Origin: Lewinellaceae bacterium
GTDB taxonomy: Bacteria > Bacteroidota > Bacteroidia > Chitinophagales > Saprospiraceae
DNA length: 64,000 nucleotides
Assembly (NCBI GenBank): GCA_016708875.1
Contig: JADJFA010000043.1
Coordinates: 47,903 to 111,902 of the forward strand
Direction of reading: 5' to 3'
Shown one piece after another: positions 54,007 through 63,929 of the stretch. The notes below the pieces were generated by a model that saw only the letters and a list, made by a program, of their open reading frames with translations, was not told the DNA's origin and did no database searches. The position numbers and the translations under genes were made by a program. The first letter of the stretch is position 1; every line of letters starts with the position of its first letter.

Positions 54007-54789
54007 ATGTTGAAAAAATATACTTTCTCGAAAGGGATAGACGATTATTTTATTGGTGTATATAATGCTTATAAATTCATCGCGCGATTTTTCAAACAAG
54101 CATTTCAACGCCCTTTTGAATTTCGGGAAATTGTCTACCAATGTTATGAAGTGGGCGTTAAATCCCTGCCACTTATAACGCTTACCGGTTTTGTGGTGGG
54201 CATGGTTTTTACCAAACAATCCAGACCATCTTTAGTATCCTTTGGCGCGACTTCCTGGTTGCCTTCTTTGATCGCAATTGCGATGATAAGGGCCTTGGCG
54301 CCCATGGTGACGGCATTGATTACCGCTGGCAAGGTTGGCTCCAATATCGGGGCTGAACTTGGCTCTATGCGGGTTACGGAACAAATTGATGCCATGGAGG
54401 TCTCCGGTACCGAGCCTTTCAAATTCCTGGTGGTCACGCGTGTTATGGCGACCACCATTATGATTCCAATTTTAGCATTCTATTGCACTTTCGTAGGCAT
54501 GATGGGATCTTTTGTGAATATATATCAACATGAAAAAACCAGCTTCCCCACTTTTATCGCAGAGGCGTTTGCACAAGTCAGTTTTCTCGATATTGGCACC
54601 TCTGTGGCAAAAGCCATCACGTTTGGATTTACCATTGGAATGGTAGCAAGTTATAAAGGCTACAATGCCGAAAAAGGCACGCAAGGGGTGGGCAAAGCCG
54701 CCAATGCCGCTGTAGTGCTTTCCATGTTCCTGATTTTTGTAGAGGAATTGGTCATTGTTCAAATATCTAACTGGATCAGGTACTTTTAA
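54007..54789 (+). CDS. mlaE: MlaE-family ABC lipid transporter permease
   Basis: 260 residues matching the MlaE permease: ECYEVGVKSLPLITL-like coupling region, GFVVGMVF, RALAPMVTALITAGKVGSNI, GAELGSMRVTEQIDAMEVSG (the family's EQIDALE-type motif), and about five TM helices. It forms the membrane part of the Mce/Mla system that moves phospholipids between inner and outer membranes. First gene of mlaE-mlaF-mlaD; the ATPase begins 2 nt after its stop. Confidence 0.95.
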   Translation: MLKKYTFSKGIDDYFIGVYNAYKFIARFFKQAFQRPFEFREIVYQCYEVGVKSLPLITLTGFVVGMVFTKQSRPSLVSFGATSWLPSLIAIAMIRALAPMVTALITAGKVGSNIGAELGSMRVTEQIDAMEVSGTEPFKFLVVTRVMATTIMIPILAFYCTFVGMMGSFVNIYQHEKTSFPTFIAEAFAQVSFLDIGTSVAKAITFGFTIGMVASYKGYNAEKGTQGVGKAANAAVVLSMFLIFVEELVIVQISNWIRYF

Positions 54790-54790
54790 T

Positions 54791-55563
54791 ATGGAACATA
54801 AAGCGGCGCAAATAGACAAGAGTGAAACAGTAATCTCCATCAAAGGATTGTACAAATCCTTTGGTGAATTGACCGTTTTACGGGGCATTGATTTAGAGGT
54901 ATTTAAAGGAGAAAATGTAGTGGTACTTGGGCGATCCGGCAGCGGAAAATCTGTATTGATTAAAATCATTTCCGGCCTGCTGCTGCCTGATGAAGGTACT
55001 GTGAAAGTACTGGGAAAAGATGTGGAACAATTAAGCGAAAAAGAAATGCGCGATCTGCGTATGAAGATCGGGTTTTCATTCCAAAGCAGTGCCTTGTACG
55101 ACAGTATGAATGTGCGCGAAAACCTTGAATTTCCATTAACCAGGACCAATAGAACGCTCGGCCAAAAAGAAGTTGACGCAGTGGTGGAAGAAACCCTCGA
55201 GGCGGTAGGCCTGTCGGACAAAATACATCAGATGCCCTCGGATTTGTCGGGCGGACAGCGGAAACGGATCGGCATTGCCCGCACTCTAATGCTTAAACCG
55301 GAAATCATGCTGTACGACGAACCGACCGCCGGTCTTGACCCCATAACCTGTATAGAAATCAATAACCTGATCAATGAAGTACAGGAGCGTTATAAGGCCA
55401 GCTCCATCATTATTACCCACGACCTGACCTGCGCAAAAGCCACTGGCGACCGCGTGGCGATGCTTTTTTAGAGGGTAAATTTACACGTACAGGAAGCTCG
55501 ATGAAGTATTCGATACGGAGGAATTGCAGGCAAAAATTTTTCAATTACAATTTCATTCAATAG
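54791..55563 (+). CDS. mlaF: MlaF-family ABC ATPase, frameshifted at its 3' end
   Basis: ATG 54791. Walker A GRSGSGKS (47-54), Q-loop FSFQSSALYDSM, signature SDLSGGQRKR, Walker B IMLYDEPTAGLD and H-loop ITHD are intact. The raw frame stops at 55471 after DRVAMLF. Correcting three runs (T6 near 55467, GGAAG near 55492, T5 near 55538) restores EGKFTRTGKLDEVFDTEELQ and an ending FFNYNFIQ with TAG at 55561-55563, typical of MlaF and just before mlaD. Three indels in 75 bp, each in a short run, point to sequence error. About 256 residues. Confidence 0.92.
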
Positions 55564-55565
55564 TT

Positions 55566-56608
55566 ATGAAATCAGCATCTAATAAGCGTACAATAATTGT
55601 CGGGCTGTTTATTGCCCTGGGCTTGGTTTTTCTCCTGGCAGGTATTCTTGCCATCGGCAACCTGAAAAGCACTTTTGTCAAAAAAATCCATATATCGGCT
55701 GTTTTTGAGGATGTGAATGGACTACAATCTGGCAACAACGTCTGGTATTCAGGCGTCAAAATCGGGACGGTGCATGAACTCGGCTTTTACGGAAAATCTC
55801 AGGTGAGGGTAGACGTAAAAATTGACGAAAAAGCCCGGCAGTACATTCGCAAAGACTCCAAGATGAAGATCAGTACGGACGGATTGATCGGCAACAAGAT
55901 CATCATTATTTATGGAGGCACTGAATCGGCACAACTTGTGGAAGCAGGTGACACCTTGGGCATCGAAAAAATTGGATCAACAGAAGAGATGATGAGTACT
56001 TTGCGCGAGAACAATCAAAACCTGCTGGCCATCACGACCGATTTTAAATCTATCAGCAAAAAACTGGCGTCAGGCGAAGGAACGGTAGGTAAATTATTGA
56101 ATGACGAAACGCTGTATAACACGATGGGCGCTACGCTCGCTTCCTTGCAGCGCTCTTCTGTCCATGCCGAAAAACTGACGGCTTCTATTTCTGATTATGG
56201 GGTAAAATTAAATCAAAAAGGATCGCTGGCAAATGATCTCGTAACGGATACCACGGTGTTCAAAGACGTACAAGCCTCCGTACGCCAATTAAAAAAACTC
56301 ATCATCACGGCTTCTGAAGCAACGGACAATCTGAAAACTGCCAGCAGCAATGTTAGTATAGCCACCAGTAAATGGACAATAAAAAGCCGCCATTAGGGGT
56401 ATTGCTATACGATGAAGCATCTGCGACACACCTCAAATCAACGCTCAAAAATCTGGACGGTGGCTCTCAGAAATTGGATGAAAATATGAGGGCTGCACAG
56501 GACAATTTCTTATTACGCCGTTATTTTAAGAAGAAAAGGAAAGCGGACGCGGCTGCTTTGAAAGTGGATAATGCAGGGAAAGTGGATAGCTTGAATAAGC
56601 AGAATTGA
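55566..56608 (+). CDS. mlaD: MlaD/MCE-domain lipid-binding protein, frameshifted
   Basis: ATG 55566 directly after the corrected mlaF stop. One N-terminal TM helix (RTIIVGLFIALGLVFLLAGI), an MCE domain (ISAVFEDVNGLQSGNNVWYSG, VKIGTVHEL, RVDVKIDEKARQYIRKDSK, ISTDGLIGNKIIIIYGG), then a long helical region. The frame shifts at about 56375 where one A is missing (AGTAAATGGAC), joining SIATSK to MDNKKPPLGVLLYDEA and ending at 56608. About 347 residues. It forms the periplasmic ring that hands lipids to or from the MlaE-MlaF transporter. Confidence 0.92.
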
Positions 56609-56639
56609 AGGGCACTTCCTATCTCTATCTCAAAGTGAG

Positions 56640-56767
56640 TTGTCTTCCTGACGGGATCTGTCCGCATCAAGTGCGCTTTGCCCGAGTACTTGCCCTTTTG
56701 AGTACTCGGAAGGGCAAGTACTCGGGCAAAGCGCACTTAATGCGGACAGATCCCGTCAGGAGGACAA
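56640..56767. repeat. 128-bp nested palindrome, copy 2
   Basis: Arms starting TTGTCTTCCTGACGGGATCT are inverted to 56767, and share the GTCCGCATCAAGTGCGCTTT and GCCCGAGTACTTGCCC core with copy 1. Outer arm ends differ between copies but stay self-complementary within each copy. Confidence 0.88.
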
Positions 56768-56811
56768 CCCAGCAATATCTGATTACTCTATATGGCAATG
56801 GGTTTTTGTAG

Positions 56812-56845
56812 AAAACCTCGTAGGTTTCTAAAACCTACGAGGTTT
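56812..56845. repeat. AACCTCGTAGG palindrome, copy 4
   Basis: AAAACCTCGTAGGTTTCT with inverted AAACCTACGAGGTTTT, close to the end of the response-regulator frame. Confidence 0.85.
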
Positions 56846-56861
56846 TCTAGCGTCCACGATC

Positions 56862-57233
56862 TCAAGTCTTCTTTCCCTCCTTAAGACACTTGATAATCTT
56901 GCTGTACAATAACTTTTCGTCAATAGGTTTGGATATATAATCATTCATGCCAATCTCCAGACATTTCTCCAGGTCCATCGTGGTTACATCTGCTGTGAGG
57001 GCGATAATGGGGATATTAGATTTTATTTCTTTACGGATGTACGCAGTTGCCTCAAAACCATTCATTTCTGGCATTTGCAAATCCATCAAAATTATATCAT
57101 AGTTGTTTTTTTGTAGCATTTCAATAGCAATTTTTCCATTGTTTGCCACTGCTGTTTCAAACCCAAACTCTGCAAGTATTATTTTAATTAAGAGCTGATT
57201 CAACAATACATCTTCTACAACTAATACCTTCAC
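56862..57233 (-). CDS. Receiver (REC) domain, probably the C-terminus of the hybrid kinase
   Basis: 123 residues: VKVLVVEDVLLNQLLIKIIL, phospho-acceptor Asp in ILMDLQMPEMNG, ALTADVT and YISKPID with Lys. It has no output domain. It has no good independent start: the frame upstream reads KKETETETETETV through the GAAACA repeat and joins the kinase if the A7 run is shortened by one. Most likely it is the receiver of a hybrid kinase, severed by a frameshift. It could be made separately from the internal start at 57233. Confidence 0.85.
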   Translation of the reverse strand: MKVLVVEDVLLNQLLIKIILAEFGFETAVANNGKIAIEMLQKNNYDIILMDLQMPEMNGFEATAYIRKEIKSNIPIIALTADVTTMDLEKCLEIGMNDYISKPIDEKLLYSKIIKCLKEGKKT

Positions 57234-60200
57234 TGTTTCTGTTTCTGTTTCTGTTTCTGTTTCTTTTTTTATTTGTTTTTATTTCTGTTTTTTCAAAATT
57301 TAGTACAAAACTAAAGGTTGAGCCCGTCCCTAGTTCGCTTTTTACGTTTATCATCCCACCTTGTGGCTCTACAAGTTGCTTAACAATCGCAAGGCCCAGG
57401 CCAGTTCCTCCATAGGAATCAGTGCTATTACGGTGTACTTGTTCAAAGACATTAAATATCTGTTCCAGTCCGCTTTCTGCAATTCCAATGCCGGTATCTG
57501 ATACTGCAAAATCAAGGCTAACCGTTTCTGCATCCTCCTTCAATAGGCGAACACTCAGGGTTATTTTTCCTGCGGATGTAAACTTAACAGCGTTGCTTAA
57601 GAGATTTAAAATAATCTGGCGTAAATGAATCGAATCGCCTATTAAAACCGCAGGGATTTTGTGATCAATTACTTTAATTAATTCAAGATTCTTTTCTTCT
57701 ATTTTTGCATCAAACAATTGAAGTATGGAAGTAATAGAAGCAGACAGATCAAATGGGCCACGTTCAAAGGTCATCTTCCCGGCATCTACTTTTGCAAGAT
57801 CAAGAATATCATTGATTAAAACAATCAATGCGTCACCCGATAATTTAATGGCATTGAGGTATTCTTGTTGAGATTCATTTAATTTCGTTTTCAGCACCAC
57901 ATTTGTAAACCCGACAATTGCATTCATGGGCGTTCGGATTTCGTGGCTCATGTTTGACAAAAACTGTTGTTTCGCCTGAAGGGCCGCTTCTGCCACTTTA
58001 GCCTTTAACTCTGCATTTATTTTTGCTTCTTCCAGCACTTTCTTTTCTTTCAGCTGTACTTCAATGGCCAATTTTTTTACTTCAGTAATATCTGCAATAG
58101 TGAGCACTATAAATTCCTCGTGTTTGCTTTCTTGAATGATTCGGTGTGCATTGAGCAACAATGTCTTATGCCCTATTACCGGAAATACATTTTCAACTTC
58201 AAAATCGTGAAAAGGGTTGTTTTTGGGAACGATGTCTTCGAGCAATTCGCGTAGTTGCGGAATGTTCCATTTGTTGTCATTCAACTTGAACAGAGAAACG
58301 CCTATAATATCTTCTTCTCTTACATGAAAAGTTTTACAGAAGGATTGGTTTGCAGATTTAATGCGTATGTTTTTATCGAGGATAAGCATTGGTTCGTGAA
58401 CCGTAGAAAGAATGGCTTCGTAATAGGTATATAATTCTTCAATTTCCTGGATTCGTGCATGCAATTCCTGATTGGTTGTAATCAACTCTTCATTGGTAGA
58501 CTCAATTTCTTCTTTGGAGGTTTCAAGTTCCTCATTCAAGCTTTGCAATTCTTCATTGCTGGAAATAACTTCTTCATTGGCACTTTGCAATTCTTCGTTG
58601 GCCACTTCCTGGTCGTGGGTAATAGTGCCCATGTCGGCGCGTGCGGCAGCCAATTCCTCTTCTAATTTTTTTATCCTACGGTCTTTCGCTATCGAATTGT
58701 TTTTTCCGCCCTTGCCGTTTTGTTCCGTTAATTCTACTTGTTGTGCCGTGAAGACTATGATCAGCAAGGGCTCTTCTCCTTCTATTATTAGTGGCGCAAC
58801 CTCAATATTGACAATTTGTACCGTATTCGTAATGTTATCCCGATTCATCTCTATACCCGTTTTACGCACCATCTGATGTGTTTTAATCACATGATGGATC
58901 GCATTGCGCAATTCAAACGCAATTTCAATATGCGCCATCTTTAAAACATTAAAGCTGGCTTTGCCCGCCGCGTGCTGAAGGTACTGGGATGTTGGTCCCC
59001 TGAACTGTAGGATTTCCAAATCGTGGTTGATGAGTACGCTTGCAGGCATATAGTTGGCCAGTAGTGCCGCATCAAAAGCACTGCTCGTGTTAACGCCGCT
59101 TGGAGCAGGCACTTTTTTATAGATCGTCGTTGCGGTATTACTTTTTTCAGGCCTGAAGGCAGGTGTGATGCGTGATACAATATTGGGTATCCTTTGAACA
59201 CCTGAGTTTTTTTTGCGTGTATAGACCTTATATTTTTTATTAATTGTAGTAAACAGCGCTGTAGAAGTTCCGATGGTCTCCGATTTACCAAGCATAAGAC
59301 ATCCTGTGTCATTCAGGGCATAGTGAAAGGTTGCTATGGCTTTTTTCTGAGCGCTTGTATCAAGGTAGATTAGAAAATTGCGACAACTAATAAAATCCAT
59401 GCGCGAGAAAGGCGGGTCGCTCAAAATATTGTGTTCAGCAAAAACACATATATCGCGCAAATATTTAGAGATGCGGTATTGATCCTTGGTTTTTGTAAAA
59501 AACTGCTGAAGTCGTTTTGGGGAGACGTTCTTAAGCTGGTTTGCGGAATATTCTCCAGCACGGGCAATATTCAACGCTTCGGCGCTGAGGTCGGAAGCAA
59601 AAATCTGAAAAGGAAAGTTGGCGCCTTTGCTCCCTTGAAGTTCAAACAACAAGATGGCAATGGAATATGCTTCTTCGCCCGTAGCACAGGCGGCCACCCA
59701 AATACGCAAAGGTTCGCCTGGAACTTTGTTTTTCAATAATTTAGGTAGCACCGTGGTTTTTAAAAGCGCGAAAGCCTCGGTATCTCTGAAAAAATCGCTC
59801 ACATTGATAAGTAAATCCTGATAAAGCAGGTCTACTTCGCTTTCCTTTTGCTCCAGAAACTCGGCATATTGCTTGATGGTTTTTATTTTATGAACCAACA
59901 TCCTGCGGAGCATTCGACGCTTAATGGTGTTCATTTTATAGTGGCTGAAATCAACCCGTTTGCTTTTATGTATCAGCTGGAGAATGTCTCTCAAGTCTGG
60001 GTTGTTGTTGTCAATCTCATCTTCAGGGGTGCGTTTTACGACGGGGCGGCTCACCAGCGGATGTTCGCTCATCCAGCCTAGTTCTGCAGCAATTTCTTTA
60101 GGCGATAACACAAAATCAACCACGCCTTCCGCAATAGCAGATTGTGGCATGCTGCTGAATTTGGCGGAATCATCCTGCGCAAAAGTGATGCCTCCCGCCT

Positions 60201-60768
60201 GTTTTATTTCTTTCAACCCACGGGTGCCATCACTGGCACTGCCAGACAACACAATGCCAATAACATTTTCTTTGTGTGTTTCAGCTAAAGAGGAGAATAG
60301 AACATCTATGGAGAGGTTTGAACTTTTATTTTTAGGGCGTGGAAGCAATTGGATATGCCCGTCCATCACCTCTATTTCCTTGTTAAATGGTATTACATAT
60401 ACATTGTCGGGCCGCATCTTTTCCATATCATCTATTTCCTGCACTTTCATCGTCGTCAGCTTGGATAAAATCTCCGGAAGCATACTTTTATGATCCGGGC
60501 TAAGATGCTGCACATAAATAAACGCCATGCCCGTGGTGGGCGAAAGATTCTTCAAAAGTTCCGTTACGGCTTCCAAACCGCCAGCTGAAGCGCCAATGGC
60601 AACCACAGGAAATGGATGCACAGACTCTTTACCTATTACGAGGAGAGGCGACTTGTCCTGAACTTTTGAAGGGGGTATTGAAGCATCTTTTCCGATGACG
60701 CTGGATTGGAGCGGCGGGGCTTTTTTGGAAAGGGATTTTTTCTCCTTTGGAATACGGTCTTTGTTCAT
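57184..60768 (-). CDS. CheB-CheR-PAS-histidine kinase hybrid
   Basis: 1,194 residues. CheB methylesterase (about 55-240) keeps Ser in GASAGG, His in QHLSPDH and Asp in GSASDGTRG. CheR methyltransferase (about 265-520) has RRMLRRM, the SAM motif VAACATGEEAYS and FISCRNFLIYLD. A PAS-like region, then a coiled coil of SSNEELQSLNEELETSKEEI repeats, a second PAS, HisKA with FLSNMSHEIRTPMN, and an ATPase with DTGIGI and GGTGLGLAIV. The C-terminal receiver lies in another frame, so the raw protein ends KKRNRNRNRNRN then a short tail. These fusions act in chemotaxis-like or stress signalling without classic chemoreceptors; the signal is unknown. Confidence 0.92.
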   Translation of the reverse strand: MNKDRIPKEKKSLSKKAPPLQSSVIGKDASIPPSKVQDKSPLLVIGKESVHPFPVVAIGASAGGLEAVTELLKNLSPTTGMAFIYVQHLSPDHKSMLPEILSKLTTMKVQEIDDMEKMRPDNVYVIPFNKEIEVMDGHIQLLPRPKNKSSNLSIDVLFSSLAETHKENVIGIVLSGSASDGTRGLKEIKQAGGITFAQDDSAKFSSMPQSAIAEGVVDFVLSPKEIAAELGWMSEHPLVSRPVVKRTPEDEIDNNNPDLRDILQLIHKSKRVDFSHYKMNTIKRRMLRRMLVHKIKTIKQYAEFLEQKESEVDLLYQDLLINVSDFFRDTEAFALLKTTVLPKLLKNKVPGEPLRIWVAACATGEEAYSIAILLFELQGSKGANFPFQIFASDLSAEALNIARAGEYSANQLKNVSPKRLQQFFTKTKDQYRISKYLRDICVFAEHNILSDPPFSRMDFISCRNFLIYLDTSAQKKAIATFHYALNDTGCLMLGKSETIGTSTALFTTINKKYKVYTRKKNSGVQRIPNIVSRITPAFRPEKSNTATTIYKKVPAPSGVNTSSAFDAALLANYMPASVLINHDLEILQFRGPTSQYLQHAAGKASFNVLKMAHIEIAFELRNAIHHVIKTHQMVRKTGIEMNRDNITNTVQIVNIEVAPLIIEGEEPLLIIVFTAQQVELTEQNGKGGKNNSIAKDRRIKKLEEELAAARADMGTITHDQEVANEELQSANEEVISSNEELQSLNEELETSKEEIESTNEELITTNQELHARIQEIEELYTYYEAILSTVHEPMLILDKNIRIKSANQSFCKTFHVREEDIIGVSLFKLNDNKWNIPQLRELLEDIVPKNNPFHDFEVENVFPVIGHKTLLLNAHRIIQESKHEEFIVLTIADITEVKKLAIEVQLKEKKVLEEAKINAELKAKVAEAALQAKQQFLSNMSHEIRTPMNAIVGFTNVVLKTKLNESQQEYLNAIKLSGDALIVLINDILDLAKVDAGKMTFERGPFDLSASITSILQLFDAKIEEKNLELIKVIDHKIPAVLIGDSIHLRQIILNLLSNAVKFTSAGKITLSVRLLKEDAETVSLDFAVSDTGIGIAESGLEQIFNVFEQVHRNSTDSYGGTGLGLAIVKQLVEPQGGMINVKSELGTGSTFSFVLNFEKTEIKTNKKRNRNRNRNRNSEGISCRRCIVESALN
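57233..57270. repeat. GAAACA hexamer array next to an A7 run
   Basis: On the minus strand five GAAACA units follow seven A residues. In the receiver frame they encode Glu-Thr repeats, in the kinase frame Arg-Asn repeats. Unit number cannot change frame, but the A run can. Confidence 0.8.
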
Positions 60769-61042
60769 AAATGCGAGTGTTTTCTATTCAAAAATGCCCT
60801 TGGCTCCTAGTGGTGAACCAACTTAGTTCCTAAAAAACTGAAGGCTGCTTTTGGCGCCTGCTTTCGTTGTTTGTCGCTAATTATGCACCCACATAACGCA
60901 CTCCAAACGCCTTATCAGACCCCAAAATCATCACCTCAGTTTTTCAGACACACTCTAGCAAAGATAGCCATTAAAATGCTTACTAAGAGACCATATTTCT
61001 GCTGAACAGCCTCCACTCGTAACAGGTCAAAAGGAAACGACT

Positions 61043-61427
61043 TTACTTATTCACCTTTTTTTCCATTATCTTAATTTCGACTTTCTCCTTTTTAATATTT
61101 TGACGAATCAATGCGAACAAGCCCATATAAATATTTGCTATCCATACCAAAGAAAACCCTGCTATGATATAACCACTCCAGTCGTCCATCAACAGTTTAT
61201 AATCAGTTAGAAATAGAAAAAAAATGGTGACGTAATGGCTAAAACAATATTCACAGGTTAGGAGATAAAAAAATTTTCTTTCTAACAAAGATTTACCCTC
61301 TTGACTTCTTGTAAGACAATAACTTCTAGGTTCTTTGAATATTTCTTCAAGTGTAACTGTCCAAGCTACGCATGCAATAGGTATGGCCAATAAAAAAAAG
61401 CCAGACAATTTGAATGGAGAGTGCCAT
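61043..61427 (-). CDS. Small membrane protein with CxxC motif, frameshifted start
   Basis: The main frame gives FLLAIPIACVAWTVTLEEIF, a CEYCFSHYV motif, and two further TM helices (FSHYVTIFFLFLTDY, AGFSLVWIANIYMGLFALI), with a Lys-rich tail. An upstream ATG at 61427 (MALSIQIVWL) is in another frame; removing one T from the T8 run near 61395 joins them to give about 127 residues. The CxxC-x-x-H pattern in a TM segment resembles DUF1360-like proteins, but I am not sure. Confidence 0.6.
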
Positions 61428-61499
61428 AATTAGTTTTGCTTTAACAGGTTTGCACCATTTAAAAATCCCATCACCGCCGAGCCTCTCCTACGCATTTTA

Positions 61500-61680
61500 A
61501 GCCTTGTATGGCTCCAATCCCGAAGGGATTCTAGGTTTATAGCCCGATCGCCACGATAGGTTCAAAATCCCGAAGGGATTGTATGTCAATATAGTTGTAC
61601 CATATAATCCTTCAATTAATTTCATTCTGCCTGGTGCTATAAACATGCAACCCCTCGGGGTTTGGTTTTAAGATGCACAA
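61500..61680. repeat. AATCCCGAAGGGATT / ACCCCTCGGGGTTTGGTTT spacer repeats
   Basis: AATCCCGAAGGGATT occurs twice (near 61525 and 61570) with TAGGTTTATAGC next to the first, and CAACCCCTCGGGGTTTGGTTT near 61650. The same word set in opposite order lies at about 11740-11830. A dispersed intergenic family. Confidence 0.7.
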
Positions 61681-61715
61681 CGCGCGGTATCGGGATTTTA
61701 GATCCTGCTAATCAG

Positions 61716-62946
61716 TTAACTTTTACTACGCTTATCAACCCTGTCAAAAGAAAAAATATGCGCATCAGGGTTCTTTTTACCAAGCGCAGCGTCACGGATT
61801 ATTTCTCCTGCGATTTGACTGAACACAATGCCGTTTCCGCCAAAGCCTAAAGCAAAAATAGTGCGCGGCCGCTCCTTCACTGTTCCGATAAAGGGTAGTC
61901 CGTCAGCCGTTTCTGCAAAGGTGCCGGCCCAATTGAAGTCTACCTGAAGCGGCGCCAGCAATGAAACCTTTTTTCGACATCTTTTGCCAACAATTGGGTC
62001 TTTTTGGTCAGCAGTTTGTCTCGTTTTCCCGGACTGTAAAAAGGCTCATCCCTGCCGCCCACCAACACCCTGCGGTCTGGAGTGGTTCGGAGATATAAAT
62101 AGGGTCGGGCAGTCTCCCCAGATTAAGTGCGTCCCGATGCCAAATCTCTCCGTCAACGGGCTCACTTACAAGCACATAGGTGGAGTGCAGGCGCGTAACT
62201 TTTTGTTCCAGATAATTTTGAGACTCGTAGCCACTGGCTATTATCAATTGATTAGCGCGTATGGAATGTCCATGACTTGTTTGTAGCACTACCTGCGTTT
62301 TTTCATGCTGGATGTCTACGATTTCGGTTTTATCAAATACCTGTGCTCCGTGTTTTATCGCATCTTGCAACAGCGCGTGTGTGAGCGAATAGGCATCCAC
62401 TTGAGCGCCATCGTGCGGGGAATACAAGGCTCCTGGCGACTGAAAATACGGAAATGCACGCGTGATATCTGTTTTGTCCCAACGCTCCACTCGGATGCCG
62501 TGCTTTTGGCGAATCGCAAATTCGAGGTCCAATTCTTCCAAATCATGCTTTTTGCTTGCGCAATAGATGGAGGGTTTTCGTTCAAAACCTGTTGGCAAGG
62601 GTAGTTTTTCACAAATTTGTTCGAGCTTGTCAATGGCTTCAATGCAGAGATGATAACTGCGTGCAGCGTTCTTTTCACCCACAAACTTTGCTAATTTGTG
62701 CATGGGCACGTCTATTTCGTATTGCAATAAAGCCGTGCTGGCACAAGTGCTTCCCATGCCGATGTGCCGACGATCTACCACCGCTACGGAAACTCCTGCC
62801 TGCGCCAAATACCAGGCCGTGAGTGCCCCGGTGATACCACCACCCATGACGAGAAAATCTACTTTTAAAGGATGACGGAGGGCGGGATATTCGCAGAGAA
62901 AGCCATTTTTTAGCAACCAGTAAGGGTAAGCGGTATGAAGGTTCAT
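61716..62946 (-). CDS. FAD-dependent oxidoreductase (DAO/GlpD-like fold), frameshifted
   Basis: FAD-binding FLVMGGGITGALTAWYLAQA near the N-terminus, MGSTCASTALLQYEIDVPMH, RAFPYFQSPGALYSPHDGAQVD and IIASGYESQNY belong to the DAO family. The C-terminal piece in another frame reads VDFNWAGTFAETADGLPFIG and ALGFGGNGIVFSQIAGEI, the usual FAD-closing motif. Breaks lie near 62090 and 61975; across them RVLVGGRDEPFYSPGKRDKL is read. Joined about 410 residues. Substrate, probably an amine or amino acid, is not determined. Confidence 0.83.
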
Positions 62947-62952
62947 GGTTTC

Positions 62953-63929
62953 TTATACTTTTTGTTCCTCCGTCGTCAATACCAGTTTCTGTGCCACTAC
63001 CTCCTTATGTTCTACAAAAACGGCGAATTCGCTGGGCATTATTTTTCCACCATACTTATTCGCATAAACCTTTGTGAATTCTGCACCCAAATAGAGGATG
63101 ATAGCGGAATAATAGACCCATAGAATAATAAGCACCACTGCCCCTGCCGCACCGTAAGCCGAAACAGTACTCGAACGGCTGAGATAAAGATTGATAAGAT
63201 ATTTGCCTATTAAAAACAATACGGCAGTAAAAAATGCGCCAATCAGTACGTCCCGCCATTTTAGTTCGGCATCTGGCAGCACCTTGAAAATCACAGCGAA
63301 AAGAAGCATCACAACACCCGTTGAAATCAAATTGCTGATGATATAAGCCAGCCATGCGAAGGAGCTGATATGGGTAGCCAGCCAGCCATCCAACAAGGCA
63401 AGTGCCGCACTCAAGACAAGCGAAACCATCAAAAGGAAACCAATGCCGACCACCATTGAAAAAGAAACTATCCGGGTGAAAAGGAACCGCACCCAGCCAC
63501 GTTTAGGCTTTGCCTTAATAGACCAGATGGAGTTGATAGAGTCCTGGATTTCAATAAAAACGCCGGTTGCTCCGAAAAAAAAGGTGGCCACGCCTATCAC
63601 AGTCACCCAAGGCGTATCTCCGGATATTCGGACATTTTTAATCATTTCCTGCAATTGCAGGGCGCCCAATTTGCCAATCAGCCCTTCGAACTGAAGATAA
63701 AGATGGCCTTCAATTGCTTCCTTTCCGAGCACAACATACTGCCGATTGATATGACGATGATCAGCATGGGCGCCATTGAAAAGAGCGTGTAATAGGAAAG
63801 CGAGGAGCTTAGCTTTAGACCGTTGTCTTCAATGAATTCCGCTGCAGACAATTGGAGCAAGCGCCCCAAAGAGACGATTCTTTGCCAAAGATTTTTAAAG
63901 GATAGGCCAGACAATAAAGGGATTTTCAT
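62953..63929 (-). CDS. YihY/UPF0761 (BrkB-like) inner membrane protein, frameshifted
   Basis: The first frame (63929 leftward) gives LQLSAAEFIEDNGLKLSSSL, SYYTLFSMAPMLIIVISIGS. The second continues GKEAIEGHLYLQFEGLIG, TVIGVATFFFGATGVFIEIQ, DSINSIWSIKAKPKRGW, and four to five TM helices to LGAEFTKVYANKYG. Together this is a complete YihY family protein of about 325 residues; the break is near 63725 (GTGCTCGGAAAGG). The family, once called RNase BN by mistake, has no proven function. It starts 7 nt from the FAD gene end, so the two may form an operon. Confidence 0.85.

Noticed and set aside
45755..56811. Short MRFARVLALPSTQ-type frames at 45.8 and 56.7 kb
   Set aside because: Both are translations of the arms of the 128-bp nested palindrome, open on both strands by symmetry.
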